Positions 17,489 to 25,835 of a stretch of DNA of 39,764 nt are shown here, piece by piece. Every line of letters starts with the position of its first letter. Within the stretch, counting starts at the first letter, position 1. The notes beneath the pieces were generated by a model. The model saw only the letters and a program-made list of their open reading frames with translations, did no database searches and was not told the origin of the DNA. Origin of the DNA: an uncultured bacterium (GTDB taxonomy: Bacteria; Verrucomicrobiota; Kiritimatiellia; CAIKKV01; CAITUY01). The stretch covers positions 1 through 39,764 of the forward strand of contig CAJBSZ010000506.1 of NCBI GenBank assembly GCA_903958395.1, given 5' to 3'. Both the position numbers and the translations under genes were made by a program.

Positions 17489-18937
17489 ATGATGGATGGT
17501 ATCACTCCCAACACGACATCAACACGTCCCGCGTCTGACATTCCGCGAGGGCATGGGGCATTCATTACTGTCACAAGCTTGTTTTTTTTATGGGGATTCA
17601 TCACCTGTATGAACGACCTGCTTATCCCGAAATTCAAGGCAGACTTTTCGCTGTCACAATTCCAGGCTAACTTGGTTCAGTCTGCTTTTTTCGGGGCGTA
17701 TTTCATGGTGTCATTCCTCTATTTTCTTGTCTCTGCAATTTTTGGAGATCCGATCAACCGGATTGGATACAAAAATGGAATCGTATTAGGCTTGGCCGTG
17801 TCAGGGGCGGGTTGTGTGACCTTTTATCCGGCGGCCAGCTTCCACAGCTATCCGCTTTTTCTGGCTGGGCTTCTCATACTGGGTGGCGGGGTAACGCTCA
17901 TCCAGATCGCTGCCAATCCCTATGTCGCCATTCTGGGGCCGGAAGACTCGGCGCCCTCGCGACTTAATCTATCGCAAGGCATCAACTCCCTCGGCTATGT
18001 GATTGCCCCGCTGGTGGGGGGGCTCTTGTTGTTTGGTTCGCAGGTGTACAGCGGCACAGCCAGTGGCCCCAAAGCCGTACAAGCTCCCTATCTCGGTCTG
18101 GCCATCGTGTTTTTTATCCTCGCAGGGGTCTTCAAGTTCATCCACCTTCCCAATTACAGTAACCATGACAAGGTTAAGCCCGGTATCCATGTCTTTCGTC
18201 ACCCCCATTTCGTCTGGGGTTGGCTCGCGATATTCTTCTATGTCGGATCGGAAGTCACCGTTGGCAGCATTATCATCAACTATCTCGGGGATAAAGACGT
18301 GCTGGGCCTTGCCTCGCGTGATGCTGATAAATACCTTTCATTTTATTGGGGCGGGCTGATGATCGGGCGGCTGATGGGAGCCGTGGCGCTGGGTTCACTG
18401 CAATCCTTGAGGAAATATTCCCTTATGGCCGTCATGGCCATTGGTTCGATGCTGGTCATTTTCCTCAATGCAACGTTCAAGGAAAACCTGACTAAAGGAC
18501 ATTTCCTTGATCCCCTCGACGTGCTTCCGTTTGTGATTATGGTCGCCTTGAGTTTTGTCGTATTTGCGGTCGGACGATCAAAACCGGGGCGGATGATCGG
18601 CTTGTTCGGTATTGGCGCCATTATCCTGACGCTTTTCTCCATGACGACCCACGGCTCACTTGCGTTGTGGTCCATCATCGGTATCGGGCTGTTCAATTCC
18701 ATTATGTGGTCGAATATATTCACGCTTTCAATCCGTGGGTTGGGCGAGGATACCAGCCAGGGAAGTTCGTTACTCGTCATGATGATTGTTGGCGGCGCAA
18801 TAATGCCTGCCATACAAGGCGCGGTGATGGATAGCGTGGGTGTCAGGTTGTCTCTTTCAGTCGTGCTTCTGGGGTATGCTTATTTGGTGTTCTTCGGTTT
18901 TGTGGGGAGTAAGAAGTCCGGTAATTTCAAAGAATAA
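17489..18937 (+). CDS. MFS sugar permease, FucP/GlcP family
   Basis: A 482-residue inner-membrane protein with about twelve transmembrane segments. The start at 17489 has AAGGG four bases upstream; 17477 is an alternative, and the ORF-track start (17438) overlaps the previous gene. The first helix region has FFLWGFITCMNDLLIPKFK, with the N-D of this family, and a later helix has GGVTLIQIAANPYVAILG. At the position of the FucP Glu135 (E in LETAANP) this protein has Gln, as in the glucose/galactose and N-acetylglucosamine carriers of the family. That favours hexose import over L-fucose (inference). It lies directly after the DUF5703 gene, which suggests coupled uptake and cytoplasmic processing. 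Confidence 0.85.
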   Translation: MMDGITPNTTSTRPASDIPRGHGAFITVTSLFFLWGFITCMNDLLIPKFKADFSLSQFQANLVQSAFFGAYFMVSFLYFLVSAIFGDPINRIGYKNGIVLGLAVSGAGCVTFYPAASFHSYPLFLAGLLILGGGVTLIQIAANPYVAILGPEDSAPSRLNLSQGINSLGYVIAPLVGGLLLFGSQVYSGTASGPKAVQAPYLGLAIVFFILAGVFKFIHLPNYSNHDKVKPGIHVFRHPHFVWGWLAIFFYVGSEVTVGSIIINYLGDKDVLGLASRDADKYLSFYWGGLMIGRLMGAVALGSLQSLRKYSLMAVMAIGSMLVIFLNATFKENLTKGHFLDPLDVLPFVIMVALSFVVFAVGRSKPGRMIGLFGIGAIILTLFSMTTHGSLALWSIIGIGLFNSIMWSNIFTLSIRGLGEDTSQGSSLLVMMIVGGAIMPAIQGAVMDSVGVRLSLSVVLLGYAYLVFFGFVGSKKSGNFKE

Positions 18938-18950
18938 CAGGAGAGAAAGA

Positions 18951-20339
18951 ATGATGTGTTCAAAATACATGATGGGGATGGTTGTGGTGGTGTGTCTGAA
19001 TCACCAGCCGGTGCTGATGGCTGAGGAATCGGCAAGTGCTGATGCATTTCAGAACGAATTGATGAGCAGTAACAAGGATCTCACGCCGCCGGGTCTGGCC
19101 GGAAAACCGGCGGATGCTTCGGCGGCTGCGCCGGTCTCCCGGGTGTGGCCGGATAACGCTCCTGTGGATTGTCCCTTTCCTAAATCCAGTGAATTCTCGG
19201 GAATTGAATTCACGGGGCGTCATGCGGAGTATACACAGGCTGATACCTGGTATCCCTCGTGGGCATCTGACGGGAACCTGTATTCTCCTTATACCGATGG
19301 TACGGCGGATCCGCTGCCCAAGTGTGTCAGTGCGGCTCCGATTTACAATACAGGCTGTGCCAGGATCGAGGGCGATAATCCGCTTGCGTTGAAGGTGATT
19401 CCCCTCGGAATCCGGAAGGTGCCTGGCGCTCCCTACAAGGGGCGGTATCCCTGCGGCACCCTGGTTTACAACGGACTCTGGTATTACGGAAGCTATGCCG
19501 TGGCCACTCACAAATATCCCTATGATATTCTGGGGCCGTTTGTCGGGTTCGATATCTCGCGGGATTTTGGAAAGACCTGGGAAAAGACCCCGTTTACATC
19601 GAAGCGGCCGCTGTTCGGCGAAGCCTACGAGCCGTTTGTTTCTTATGTCTCCACCAACAAGGATCCTGTGCTCAACATGAGGGCCGCCACGGACGAGCAG
19701 GTTGTCGCGATCCCGAAGGTGAAAATGGGAACGCCGCATTTTGTCGATTTCGGCAAAAATATGGAACACTCACCGGATGGAAAAGCGTATCTGGTTGCGC
19801 ATGGCGCCACCAGGCCGCAGGCGTGCAACAGTTGGGTTTCCGGCGATCAGGTCTACCTGGCCCGCGTGAAGCCTTCGCCGGAAACGATCAATAACATCAG
19901 GTGTTATGAGTTCTTTGCGGGCTACGACGCAAGTGGTTTGCCGCTATGGACGAACAGTTTTTCCGCGATCAAGCCCCTGCTGGAATGGAATGATCGCCTT
20001 GGCTGTGTCACCGTGACATGGAATCCTGTGCTCAGGCGTTTTTTCATGTGCATTATTGATGGCGGGAATAGCGGCATGGATGATTTTAACACGATGATCA
20101 TGGAGGCGGAAACCCTCACCGGACCCTGGCGCCGTGTGGTATTGATGGAGAAATTCGGCGATCAGGCCTATTTTGCGAATTTCCCCTCGAAATTCATAGG
20201 TGGCGATGGCCGCACCATGTGGCTCAGTTACTCGGCCAATTATGCGCCGAAGAACAAGCGCGCCGCCAATCCGGCTGGTTCCTCTTACCGGATGTGTCTG
20301 CAGGAAGTCCGTTTGGTGAAGCCGGAGACAGCGCGATGA
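18951..20339 (+). CDS. Exported beta-propeller protein with an Asp-box, unclassified
   Basis: A 462-residue protein. The start at 18951 follows CAGGAGAGAAAGA, a strong ribosome-binding site; the track's 18840 start lies inside the permease gene. The N-terminus is a short hydrophobic export signal. The mature part has a Pro-rich leader (WPDNAPVDCPFPKSSEF), then FTGRHAEYTQADTWYPSWAS, and strands consistent with a five- or six-bladed propeller. SRDFGKTW (S-x-D-x-G-x-T-W) is a good Asp-box, as in sialidases and other propellers. I do not recognise a CAZy family; a glycosidase or glycan-binding role is inferred from the operon. A broken paralogue lies at 32969-33226, so this family appears at least twice in the locus. 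The stop codon overlaps the GH31 start. Confidence 0.65.
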   Translation: MMCSKYMMGMVVVVCLNHQPVLMAEESASADAFQNELMSSNKDLTPPGLAGKPADASAAAPVSRVWPDNAPVDCPFPKSSEFSGIEFTGRHAEYTQADTWYPSWASDGNLYSPYTDGTADPLPKCVSAAPIYNTGCARIEGDNPLALKVIPLGIRKVPGAPYKGRYPCGTLVYNGLWYYGSYAVATHKYPYDILGPFVGFDISRDFGKTWEKTPFTSKRPLFGEAYEPFVSYVSTNKDPVLNMRAATDEQVVAIPKVKMGTPHFVDFGKNMEHSPDGKAYLVAHGATRPQACNSWVSGDQVYLARVKPSPETINNIRCYEFFAGYDASGLPLWTNSFSAIKPLLEWNDRLGCVTVTWNPVLRRFFMCIIDGGNSGMDDFNTMIMEAETLTGPWRRVVLMEKFGDQAYFANFPSKFIGGDGRTMWLSYSANYAPKNKRAANPAGSSYRMCLQEVRLVKPETAR

Positions 20340-22630
20340 ATCGGAGCCTTGCCGCCGTTGCGGGAACAGTTGCCGGGTTGATTGCTGTTCATGCGGCGGC
20401 CGCCGTGCCGGAATCGGGCCGGGTACTGGTGAGCCATTCTCGTGGGCTCAAGATAGAGGCAAGCTGTCCCGGTCCGGGTATCTTCAGGATTGCAGTGCAA
20501 GCGGCTGACCCTGCCACTCCGGGGGCTGATGCCGATGGCCTTGTGTCTGATGACGGAAGCTGGATGCGGGTTGACCGCAAAACCGGGTTGCTGTCAGCCG
20601 GGCGAAAGGGGGATGCGCAATCGGCTCCGGTTTGGGCCGGAAGCATAACCCCGTTGAATGCATTCGGAAGATCTGCCACGCCGGGTCTGGCGGTCGTTTG
20701 GCAAGCGTCTAACGATGAAGTCATCTGGGGGCTGGGCGAGCGGTTTGACAACCTGAACCAGAACGGCAGGCGTGTCGACATGTGGCTTGTGGATGAGCCC
20801 GGCCAGGGCCGGGACGGCCATCACACGTATTACGTTACGCCGGTTCTGTACAGCACGAAGGGGTACGGAATGTTTGCGGATGATAATCCTGAAGCCGTGT
20901 TTGATCTGAATTCGACCGGCGATGGTTTTCATCGATATCACCGGGCCGGAAGGTCAGGTGTCTTCTATGTTGTGCTTGCCGATCTGCCAGACAAACTTAT
21001 TGAGAAGCGGGCACAGATACATGGTCCTTACCGTACCGTTCCGGACTGGGCGTGGGGGCCGTGGATCAGCCGGAACAGTTACAATAAACAGTCCGAAGCA
21101 ATGGAGGCCATCCAGGGGATGCTGGATCGCAATATTCCGGTAGCGGCAATTGTCCAGGAAGCGTGGAAAGGGCAGAATGCGAAGGGGGATTTCAACAACT
21201 TCAACAGGAAGGGCTGGCCTGATGTAAAGGGATTCCTGTCCTTCTGCCGTGAGCACGACATCAAAAACATACTGTGGCAGGTTCCCATCCTTCATCCTGA
21301 ATCGCCGGAATACAAGATTGCAGCGGAGAAAGGTTATTTTGTCAAAAAAACGGATGGCACGGTCAGTTTTCGCCTCAACTGGCTCAAAGGCTATGCCAAT
21401 ATCGACTTCACAAATCCGGATGCAGTGAAATTCTGGCAGGACCTTATGCGACCTGTCCTGCGAATGGGCATTCATGGGTTCAAAGCCGATGACGGTGAGG
21501 ACATCAAGCCTGATGATGTGTTTTTCGACGGGCGGCGCGGATGGCAAATGCATAATGAGTATTCGACCCTTTACGGCCGTGCTTTGACAGAGCTGCTCGA
21601 CCAGGAGAAGATAGACGGCATGCTGTGGGCGCGCAGCGGTAGTCTCGGCAATGAGAAAACGCCAGCGTTGTGGGCTGGTGACCAGTTTGCGACATGGGCG
21701 CAGATGCGCTCGCTCCTCCCTGCCGGGTTATCGAGCTCGGTGAGTGGAATGCCGTTCTGGGGGCATGATATCGGCGGCTACATCGACAATCCGTCGCCGG
21801 AACTCTACATCCGATGGGTCCAGTTCGGCGCATTCAGCCCGCTTATGCAGTATCACGGGCAACTGAAACGGGAGCCTTGGGAGTTTGGCGACCAGGCTGT
21901 CACGACGTACAGGAAACTTGCCCATATCCGGATGAACCTCCGTCCCACGCTGATCGATCTCGGCAGGCAGGCTGCTGAAAAAGGACTTCCTATCATGCGT
22001 CCGATGCTGCTGGAGTTTCCGAATGATATCCGGTTCCTTCATGAAGAAACCCAGTACATGCTCGGCCCGGACCTGCTCGTTGCGCCGGTTGTCGTTGAAG
22101 GGGCCACGGGACGCAAGGTCAAGTTTCCGGCCGGTACGTGGCAGCACCTTCTCTACCCGGTTGCTTTCGATGGGCCGTCTGAAATCGAAGTTCCGATAAG
22201 CCTCGATACGGCGCCGGTTTTCGTCCGACAGGGTGCAAAGCTATCCGTGGAACTCAGGGAGGGGGTTGAGTTGGGGACATGGAGCAAGGACTTGCCCATT
22301 CGGAAGCTTGTTTTCGGGCCGGAGCGCGTGTTGATGCGCAATCTGAAGGTGCCTCTTTCGCTTGAAGGTCGGGGTGTTTCGTCAAAGCTTTCCTTCGATG
22401 TTTTGCGGGGAGTTGAGAATGTTGTTTTCAGATCGCATGCCGAGGGCGCCGGGGGAATGGTCGTTCCGCTTGAGGCGAAGAATGGCAGAATCGTTCTCGA
22501 CATGCAGGATGCGTTTGCTCAGGTCGAAACCCCTATCACCTACGCATATCATATTACTTGTGGGGACGGTGCTGGCGGAAGCAATGTTCTGTTTGAGGGA
22601 GTAATGAAATTTCGGCCGTCGGCCAGGTAG
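20336..22630 (+). CDS. GH31 alpha-glycosidase
   Basis: A 764-residue exported enzyme. The start at 20336 overlaps the previous stop (ATGA) and begins a clean signal peptide (MNRSLAAVAG...AAAAVPES). An N-terminal beta-sandwich contains EVIWGLGERFDNLNQNG, the usual lead-in to the GH31 barrel. The nucleophile motif is GFKADDGED (Asp385, in the position of KTDFGE in alpha-xylosidases), and the acid/base is likely Asp449 in WAGDQ. PFWGHDIGGY and the C-terminal LIVAPV-type strand (DLLVAPVV) complete the fold. The K-x-D-x-G-E form of the motif resembles alpha-xylosidases and alpha-galactosidases more than starch-acting members; the substrate is not settled. It is the last gene of the long operon. 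Confidence 0.9.
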   Translation: MNRSLAAVAGTVAGLIAVHAAAAVPESGRVLVSHSRGLKIEASCPGPGIFRIAVQAADPATPGADADGLVSDDGSWMRVDRKTGLLSAGRKGDAQSAPVWAGSITPLNAFGRSATPGLAVVWQASNDEVIWGLGERFDNLNQNGRRVDMWLVDEPGQGRDGHHTYYVTPVLYSTKGYGMFADDNPEAVFDLNSTGDGFHRYHRAGRSGVFYVVLADLPDKLIEKRAQIHGPYRTVPDWAWGPWISRNSYNKQSEAMEAIQGMLDRNIPVAAIVQEAWKGQNAKGDFNNFNRKGWPDVKGFLSFCREHDIKNILWQVPILHPESPEYKIAAEKGYFVKKTDGTVSFRLNWLKGYANIDFTNPDAVKFWQDLMRPVLRMGIHGFKADDGEDIKPDDVFFDGRRGWQMHNEYSTLYGRALTELLDQEKIDGMLWARSGSLGNEKTPALWAGDQFATWAQMRSLLPAGLSSSVSGMPFWGHDIGGYIDNPSPELYIRWVQFGAFSPLMQYHGQLKREPWEFGDQAVTTYRKLAHIRMNLRPTLIDLGRQAAEKGLPIMRPMLLEFPNDIRFLHEETQYMLGPDLLVAPVVVEGATGRKVKFPAGTWQHLLYPVAFDGPSEIEVPISLDTAPVFVRQGAKLSVELREGVELGTWSKDLPIRKLVFGPERVLMRNLKVPLSLEGRGVSSKLSFDVLRGVENVVFRSHAEGAGGMVVPLEAKNGRIVLDMQDAFAQVETPITYAYHITCGDGAGGSNVLFEGVMKFRPSAR

Positions 22631-22688
22631 TTATCCTAAAAAAATCAACATTAGGCAGGGCGAGAGATTCACTTGTTTCTGGTGTTTT

Positions 22689-22722
22689 GTCCATTGCTCT
22701 GTAGTCCCTTGTCGGGTATATA
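22689..22722 (+). promoter_or_regulatory. Regulon promoter D (upstream of araC-family gene)
   Basis: GTCCATTG at 22689-22696 overlaps a -35-like TTGCTC (22694-22699), followed after 17 bases by the -10 TATATA (22717-22722). The GTCCATTG to -10 distance is exactly 20 bases, as in the other three copies. The upstream TGCAA box is absent or degenerate here (TTCAC at the expected place). This suggests the regulator controls its own gene, perhaps differently from its targets. Transcription would begin near 22730, about 30 bases before the gene. Confidence 0.7.
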
Positions 22723-22761
22723 TGACCCCAGCATTACCGGGGTTTACCGTGGAGTCTGGAT

Positions 22762-23643
22762 ATGACGAGCAATACTGACAGTTTCTATCTGGATCACTAC
22801 GAGCCTTTTGGCCACGTATTCGACCTTCACTCCAACCGGCAGGAGCTCGATGCGCTTTCCCTGATCCGGATCAAGTTGATTTCCCTGCACCACTACAGGG
22901 TGGGTCCCGACTGGAATAGTGAGGGGACCAAACGGACCAGTCATTTTCATCACATCCATTTTGTCATCGACGGTTCGGCGTCAGTGTTTCATGAAGGGAA
23001 GACGCTGACCATGACAAAGGGCGGCGTGTACTGGCTTCCCGCCAACTGTCCGGTGGAATGTGCCTGTGAACGGTCTTATGAGCACTATTTTCTCGTCTTC
23101 CGGATAGAATGGACCAATAGGCGTGACTTCTTCATTCCGGAGCGGAGGCCGCTGAGGCTGGGGGCGTGGGAGGCGAAGGATTATGTCAAGCAATGGCGGA
23201 AAAGCCCGTTGCCGCTACATGCCTACTGGCGCTTGCAGGCGTTCGTCCAGAAGTTGCTTGCCGAGTCGCTGGACAATCTCGATGTGCTGGTCGGGGACCA
23301 ATATGCCAACCAGGTGCGCTTCCAGGCGGTATTCAACCATATCAATGAGCATCCTGGCGCCAGCATCAGGGTCGGGGATCTGGCGAGGGTTCATGGCCTT
23401 TCGTCCTCGACCTTCTCGAGGAATTTCACCGTTTGTTTTGGCATTTCGCCCAGGCAGTATCTTAGCGCCCGGTTGAATCAGCAAGTGATCGATCTTCTGG
23501 TAGGCTCAGACAAGGCTATGTCAAAGATCGCCGAGGAACTGGGTTTCACGGACGAATACTATTTCAACCGGTTCTTCTCGGGCATGAATGGCATTTCCCC
23601 GCTCAAGTACCGGAAAAAGTTTTCCCGTACAAAAGTGCCATAA
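22762..23643 (+). CDS. AraC-family transcriptional activator
   Basis: A 293-residue cytoplasmic regulator. The N-terminal half is a cupin-like ligand-binding domain: HFHHIHFVIDGSASVFHEGK and GGVYWLPANCPVECACERSY are the usual pattern of an AraC_binding fold that senses a sugar. The C-terminal 100 residues hold two helix-turn-helix motifs: RVGDLARVHGLSSSTFSRNF, then SKIAEELGFTDEYYFNRFF, with the closing GISPLKYRKKF. GGAG lies seven bases before the ATG. The gene stands alone behind promoter D, between the enzyme operon and the surface-protein operon. The probable effector is a sugar released from the target glycan, and the four GTCCATTG sites are its likely targets (inference). Confidence 0.93.
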   Translation: MTSNTDSFYLDHYEPFGHVFDLHSNRQELDALSLIRIKLISLHHYRVGPDWNSEGTKRTSHFHHIHFVIDGSASVFHEGKTLTMTKGGVYWLPANCPVECACERSYEHYFLVFRIEWTNRRDFFIPERRPLRLGAWEAKDYVKQWRKSPLPLHAYWRLQAFVQKLLAESLDNLDVLVGDQYANQVRFQAVFNHINEHPGASIRVGDLARVHGLSSSTFSRNFTVCFGISPRQYLSARLNQQVIDLLVGSDKAMSKIAEELGFTDEYYFNRFFSGMNGISPLKYRKKFSRTKVP

Positions 23644-23674
23644 AACTACCTAGCAGCCCCTGTTGAAAACCTCC

Positions 23675-23702
23675 CGGCTCAGCCGGAGGCTTCACCCTGC
23701 CT
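23675..23702 (+). repeat. Second copy of the left arm of the 5' repeat
   Basis: CGGCTCAGCCGGAGGCTTCA at 23675 continues as CCCTGCCT and matches bases 4-31 with two differences. The right arm of the pair is not present nearby. The copy lies just after the araC stop codon and is followed by GC-rich hairpins at 23744-23776. It may be a remnant of a dispersed palindromic repeat. Confidence 0.6.
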
Positions 23703-23743
23703 TGAGAGACCAAAGCACAGGGCACGTTGTCCCCAGACGCCGA

Positions 23744-23776
23744 GGCGCCAAAGGTGCGCCCAGGACTCCCGGGCGC
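23744..23776 (+). other. Two mutually exclusive GC-rich hairpins
   Basis: GGCGC (23744-23748) can pair with GCGCC (23756-23760), and GCGCCC (23756-23761) can pair with GGGCGC (23771-23776). The shared middle segment means only one can form at a time. They lie between araC and promoter B, immediately before the upstream box. No U-run follows, so this is not a standard terminator. A role in ending araC transcription or insulating the promoter is only a possibility. Confidence 0.3.
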
Positions 23777-23777
23777 T

Positions 23778-23836
23778 AAAAAGTGCAAAAAAAGGCTGGT
23801 CCGTCCATTGTTGAATTTCCCGGGGCGGCGTATACT
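23778..23836 (+). promoter_or_regulatory. Regulon promoter B (upstream of the surface-protein genes)
   Basis: AAAAAGTGCAA (23778-23788) is identical to the upstream box of promoter A. GTCCATTG follows at 23803-23810, with TTGTTG as -35 (23808-23813), a 17-base spacer and TATACT as -10 (23831-23836). The distance between the two boxes is one base shorter than in copies A and C. Transcription would start about 45 bases before the 23888 gene. Confidence 0.75.
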
Positions 23837-23887
23837 GATTATCAAAGATAGGGAACTTCTGTGGTTCAAGCTCAAGGAGGGGTCGTC

Positions 23888-25798
23888 ATGAAAATCATTG
23901 AACGGATATGGGCGGTTTCTGTTGCAGCATCGTTGCTGGCGCTGGGAGCGGGGAATACGGGGGCGGCAACCTATACCTCCAAGACTAGTGGTGACTGGAC
24001 TAGCGCGGCGACGTGGAATACCAATGCGATCCCCGGCAATGGCGACCCGGTGAACGTCTACAGTAACTGCACCGTGACGCTGAACAATGCCACGAATACG
24101 GGGTCAAGCGGAGCGCTTACGATCGGAGGCACGACGACGGCCCAGGGGGCGGGAAAACTCGTCGTGGCGGGCTCGGGATTATTGAATTTAGGCAGTGCGA
24201 CTTTCAGTATGTATCAAAACTCCGCGCTTGTTATTACGAATGGCGGTAGCGTTACGACAAATGTGACCGGTATCATTCTCAATATCGATGGCGCTTCCAG
24301 CGGTCAGAACAATAGTTATGTGCTCGTGGCCGGCCAGGACTCCAAGCTGACGCTCGCCATTATTTACATCTGCCGGGCCACCAGCACCAATAATTACATG
24401 GTGGTCAGCAACGGGGCATCGGTCACGGTGTCAGCCACGACAGGCCTTAATGTCGGATATGGAGCCAATTCCTTCGGCAGCTACCTTTTGGTCGGCAAGG
24501 ACGGCACCGTCACCGCCACGGTGAATATCGCGAATAGCAGCGGGGCGATGAGCAATTACGTCATGATTGCCGATGGCGGACAATTGATCAATCCGAGCAA
24601 CACACGCATTGGTCAAGGCGCAGGCGCCAACGCCAACAGCGTTGTCGTGACGGGGACCGGGTCGGTATGGAACACCTCCGGGACGGTTTATCCGGGAGCC
24701 GTTGTCAGTGCCTACAATAATTCAATCGTGGTGAGCAACGGCGGTTTGTGGGCAGCATCAGCCTCAGGGCCAACTATTGCTGGGACCAATAATTATATTC
24801 TCATTGACGGGGGCACCGCGACAAACGGTTTGTATATGCAGGTGGGCATTGCCGCCAACGATTTTGGCAACTACGTGCTTGTGCGCAACGGCGGTCTGTT
24901 GCAAGTACCCCGGATTGATGTGGGCAAGAACGCGGATGCGTCTTCGATGAGCAATACGGTGCGGATCGCCGATGGAGGCGTCCTGCAGTTCCTTGCGACC
25001 ACGCCCGCGATCAACCTCTACAATACCGGCAGCACCGGTAACGAGATCGTGATGACCAACGCCACGCTCTCATACCGGGGGGTAAGGGCTGGAAGCACGG
25101 TGAATCTGCTCGGACAAAACAAGGGCGCGACCTATGAGGGCAAATTCACATGGCTTGGAGCCAATACTTTCCGTCTGAACGATTCGTCGGTCAGCAACAC
25201 AACAACCTATACGTTCGAAGCCACGGCCGATCCCAAGAACTATGTCGGGCTCGAGATGGTCGAAGGAACGACTTACCTTGCGGCAAATCCGGTAACGGTC
25301 GGCCCGACGGGGAAGCTGCTTTTATCCAACACCACCGCCACGGTCTCCGGCGCCTGCACGATGAACGGGACGATGACGATCCGTGACAGCACGGCGACGT
25401 TTTCCGGGGGGCTGACCAACGGCGGCCTTCTGACCGGATCCGGCGTGATCTCCGGCCTGGTGACCGTGGCGGCCTCGGGAACCTTGTCGGCCGGCGGGGC
25501 AGGCGCGACGGGAACCCTGACGTTCAGCACCAATGTGACGTTCAACGGCGGGACGAACCTCTGGACCTATACCGGGAGCGCCTGCGACACGATCCAGATC
25601 CTCGGCAAGATCTCGGGGAGCGGCGTCATCAAGGTTGACAGTACCGGGCCGCTGCCGGCGAGCGCGGTGGCCTTCACGCTCGAGGGCCAGGAGGGCACGC
25701 CGACGTTTACGACGACGGAAGGGTATGGCCTGACTGTCACATCCTCGAATATCACCGTGAGGGCGGCGTCCCGCGGTTACCTGATGATCATCCAGTAG
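23888..25798 (+). CDS. Secreted beta-strand-repeat (autotransporter-passenger-like) protein
   Basis: A 636-residue protein. The start at 23888 has AAGGAGGGG at ideal spacing and begins a signal peptide (MKIIERIWAVSV...GNTGAA). The next segment, SGDWTSAATWNTNAIPGNGD, is the usual opening of passenger proteins built from beta-strand repeats. Residues about 70-430 contain at least nine degenerate repeats, each with a core such as NNYMVVSNGA, SNYVMIADGG, NNSIVVSNGG, NNYILIDGGT or GNYVLVRNGG, spaced about 30-50 residues apart, as in a right-handed beta-helix. No beta-barrel translocator follows; the protein ends in RGYLMIIQ. It is probably surface-bound or released. It carries its own regulon promoter, so it is likely made with the enzymes. 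Its function is unknown. Confidence 0.75.
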   Translation: MKIIERIWAVSVAASLLALGAGNTGAATYTSKTSGDWTSAATWNTNAIPGNGDPVNVYSNCTVTLNNATNTGSSGALTIGGTTTAQGAGKLVVAGSGLLNLGSATFSMYQNSALVITNGGSVTTNVTGIILNIDGASSGQNNSYVLVAGQDSKLTLAIIYICRATSTNNYMVVSNGASVTVSATTGLNVGYGANSFGSYLLVGKDGTVTATVNIANSSGAMSNYVMIADGGQLINPSNTRIGQGAGANANSVVVTGTGSVWNTSGTVYPGAVVSAYNNSIVVSNGGLWAASASGPTIAGTNNYILIDGGTATNGLYMQVGIAANDFGNYVLVRNGGLLQVPRIDVGKNADASSMSNTVRIADGGVLQFLATTPAINLYNTGSTGNEIVMTNATLSYRGVRAGSTVNLLGQNKGATYEGKFTWLGANTFRLNDSSVSNTTTYTFEATADPKNYVGLEMVEGTTYLAANPVTVGPTGKLLLSNTTATVSGACTMNGTMTIRDSTATFSGGLTNGGLLTGSGVISGLVTVAASGTLSAGGAGATGTLTFSTNVTFNGGTNLWTYTGSACDTIQILGKISGSGVIKVDSTGPLPASAVAFTLEGQEGTPTFTTTEGYGLTVTSSNITVRAASRGYLMIIQ

Positions 25799-25835
25799 CT
25801 GGGGCCGCGGTCTTACTCTTGGGGGAGGGCGACTT

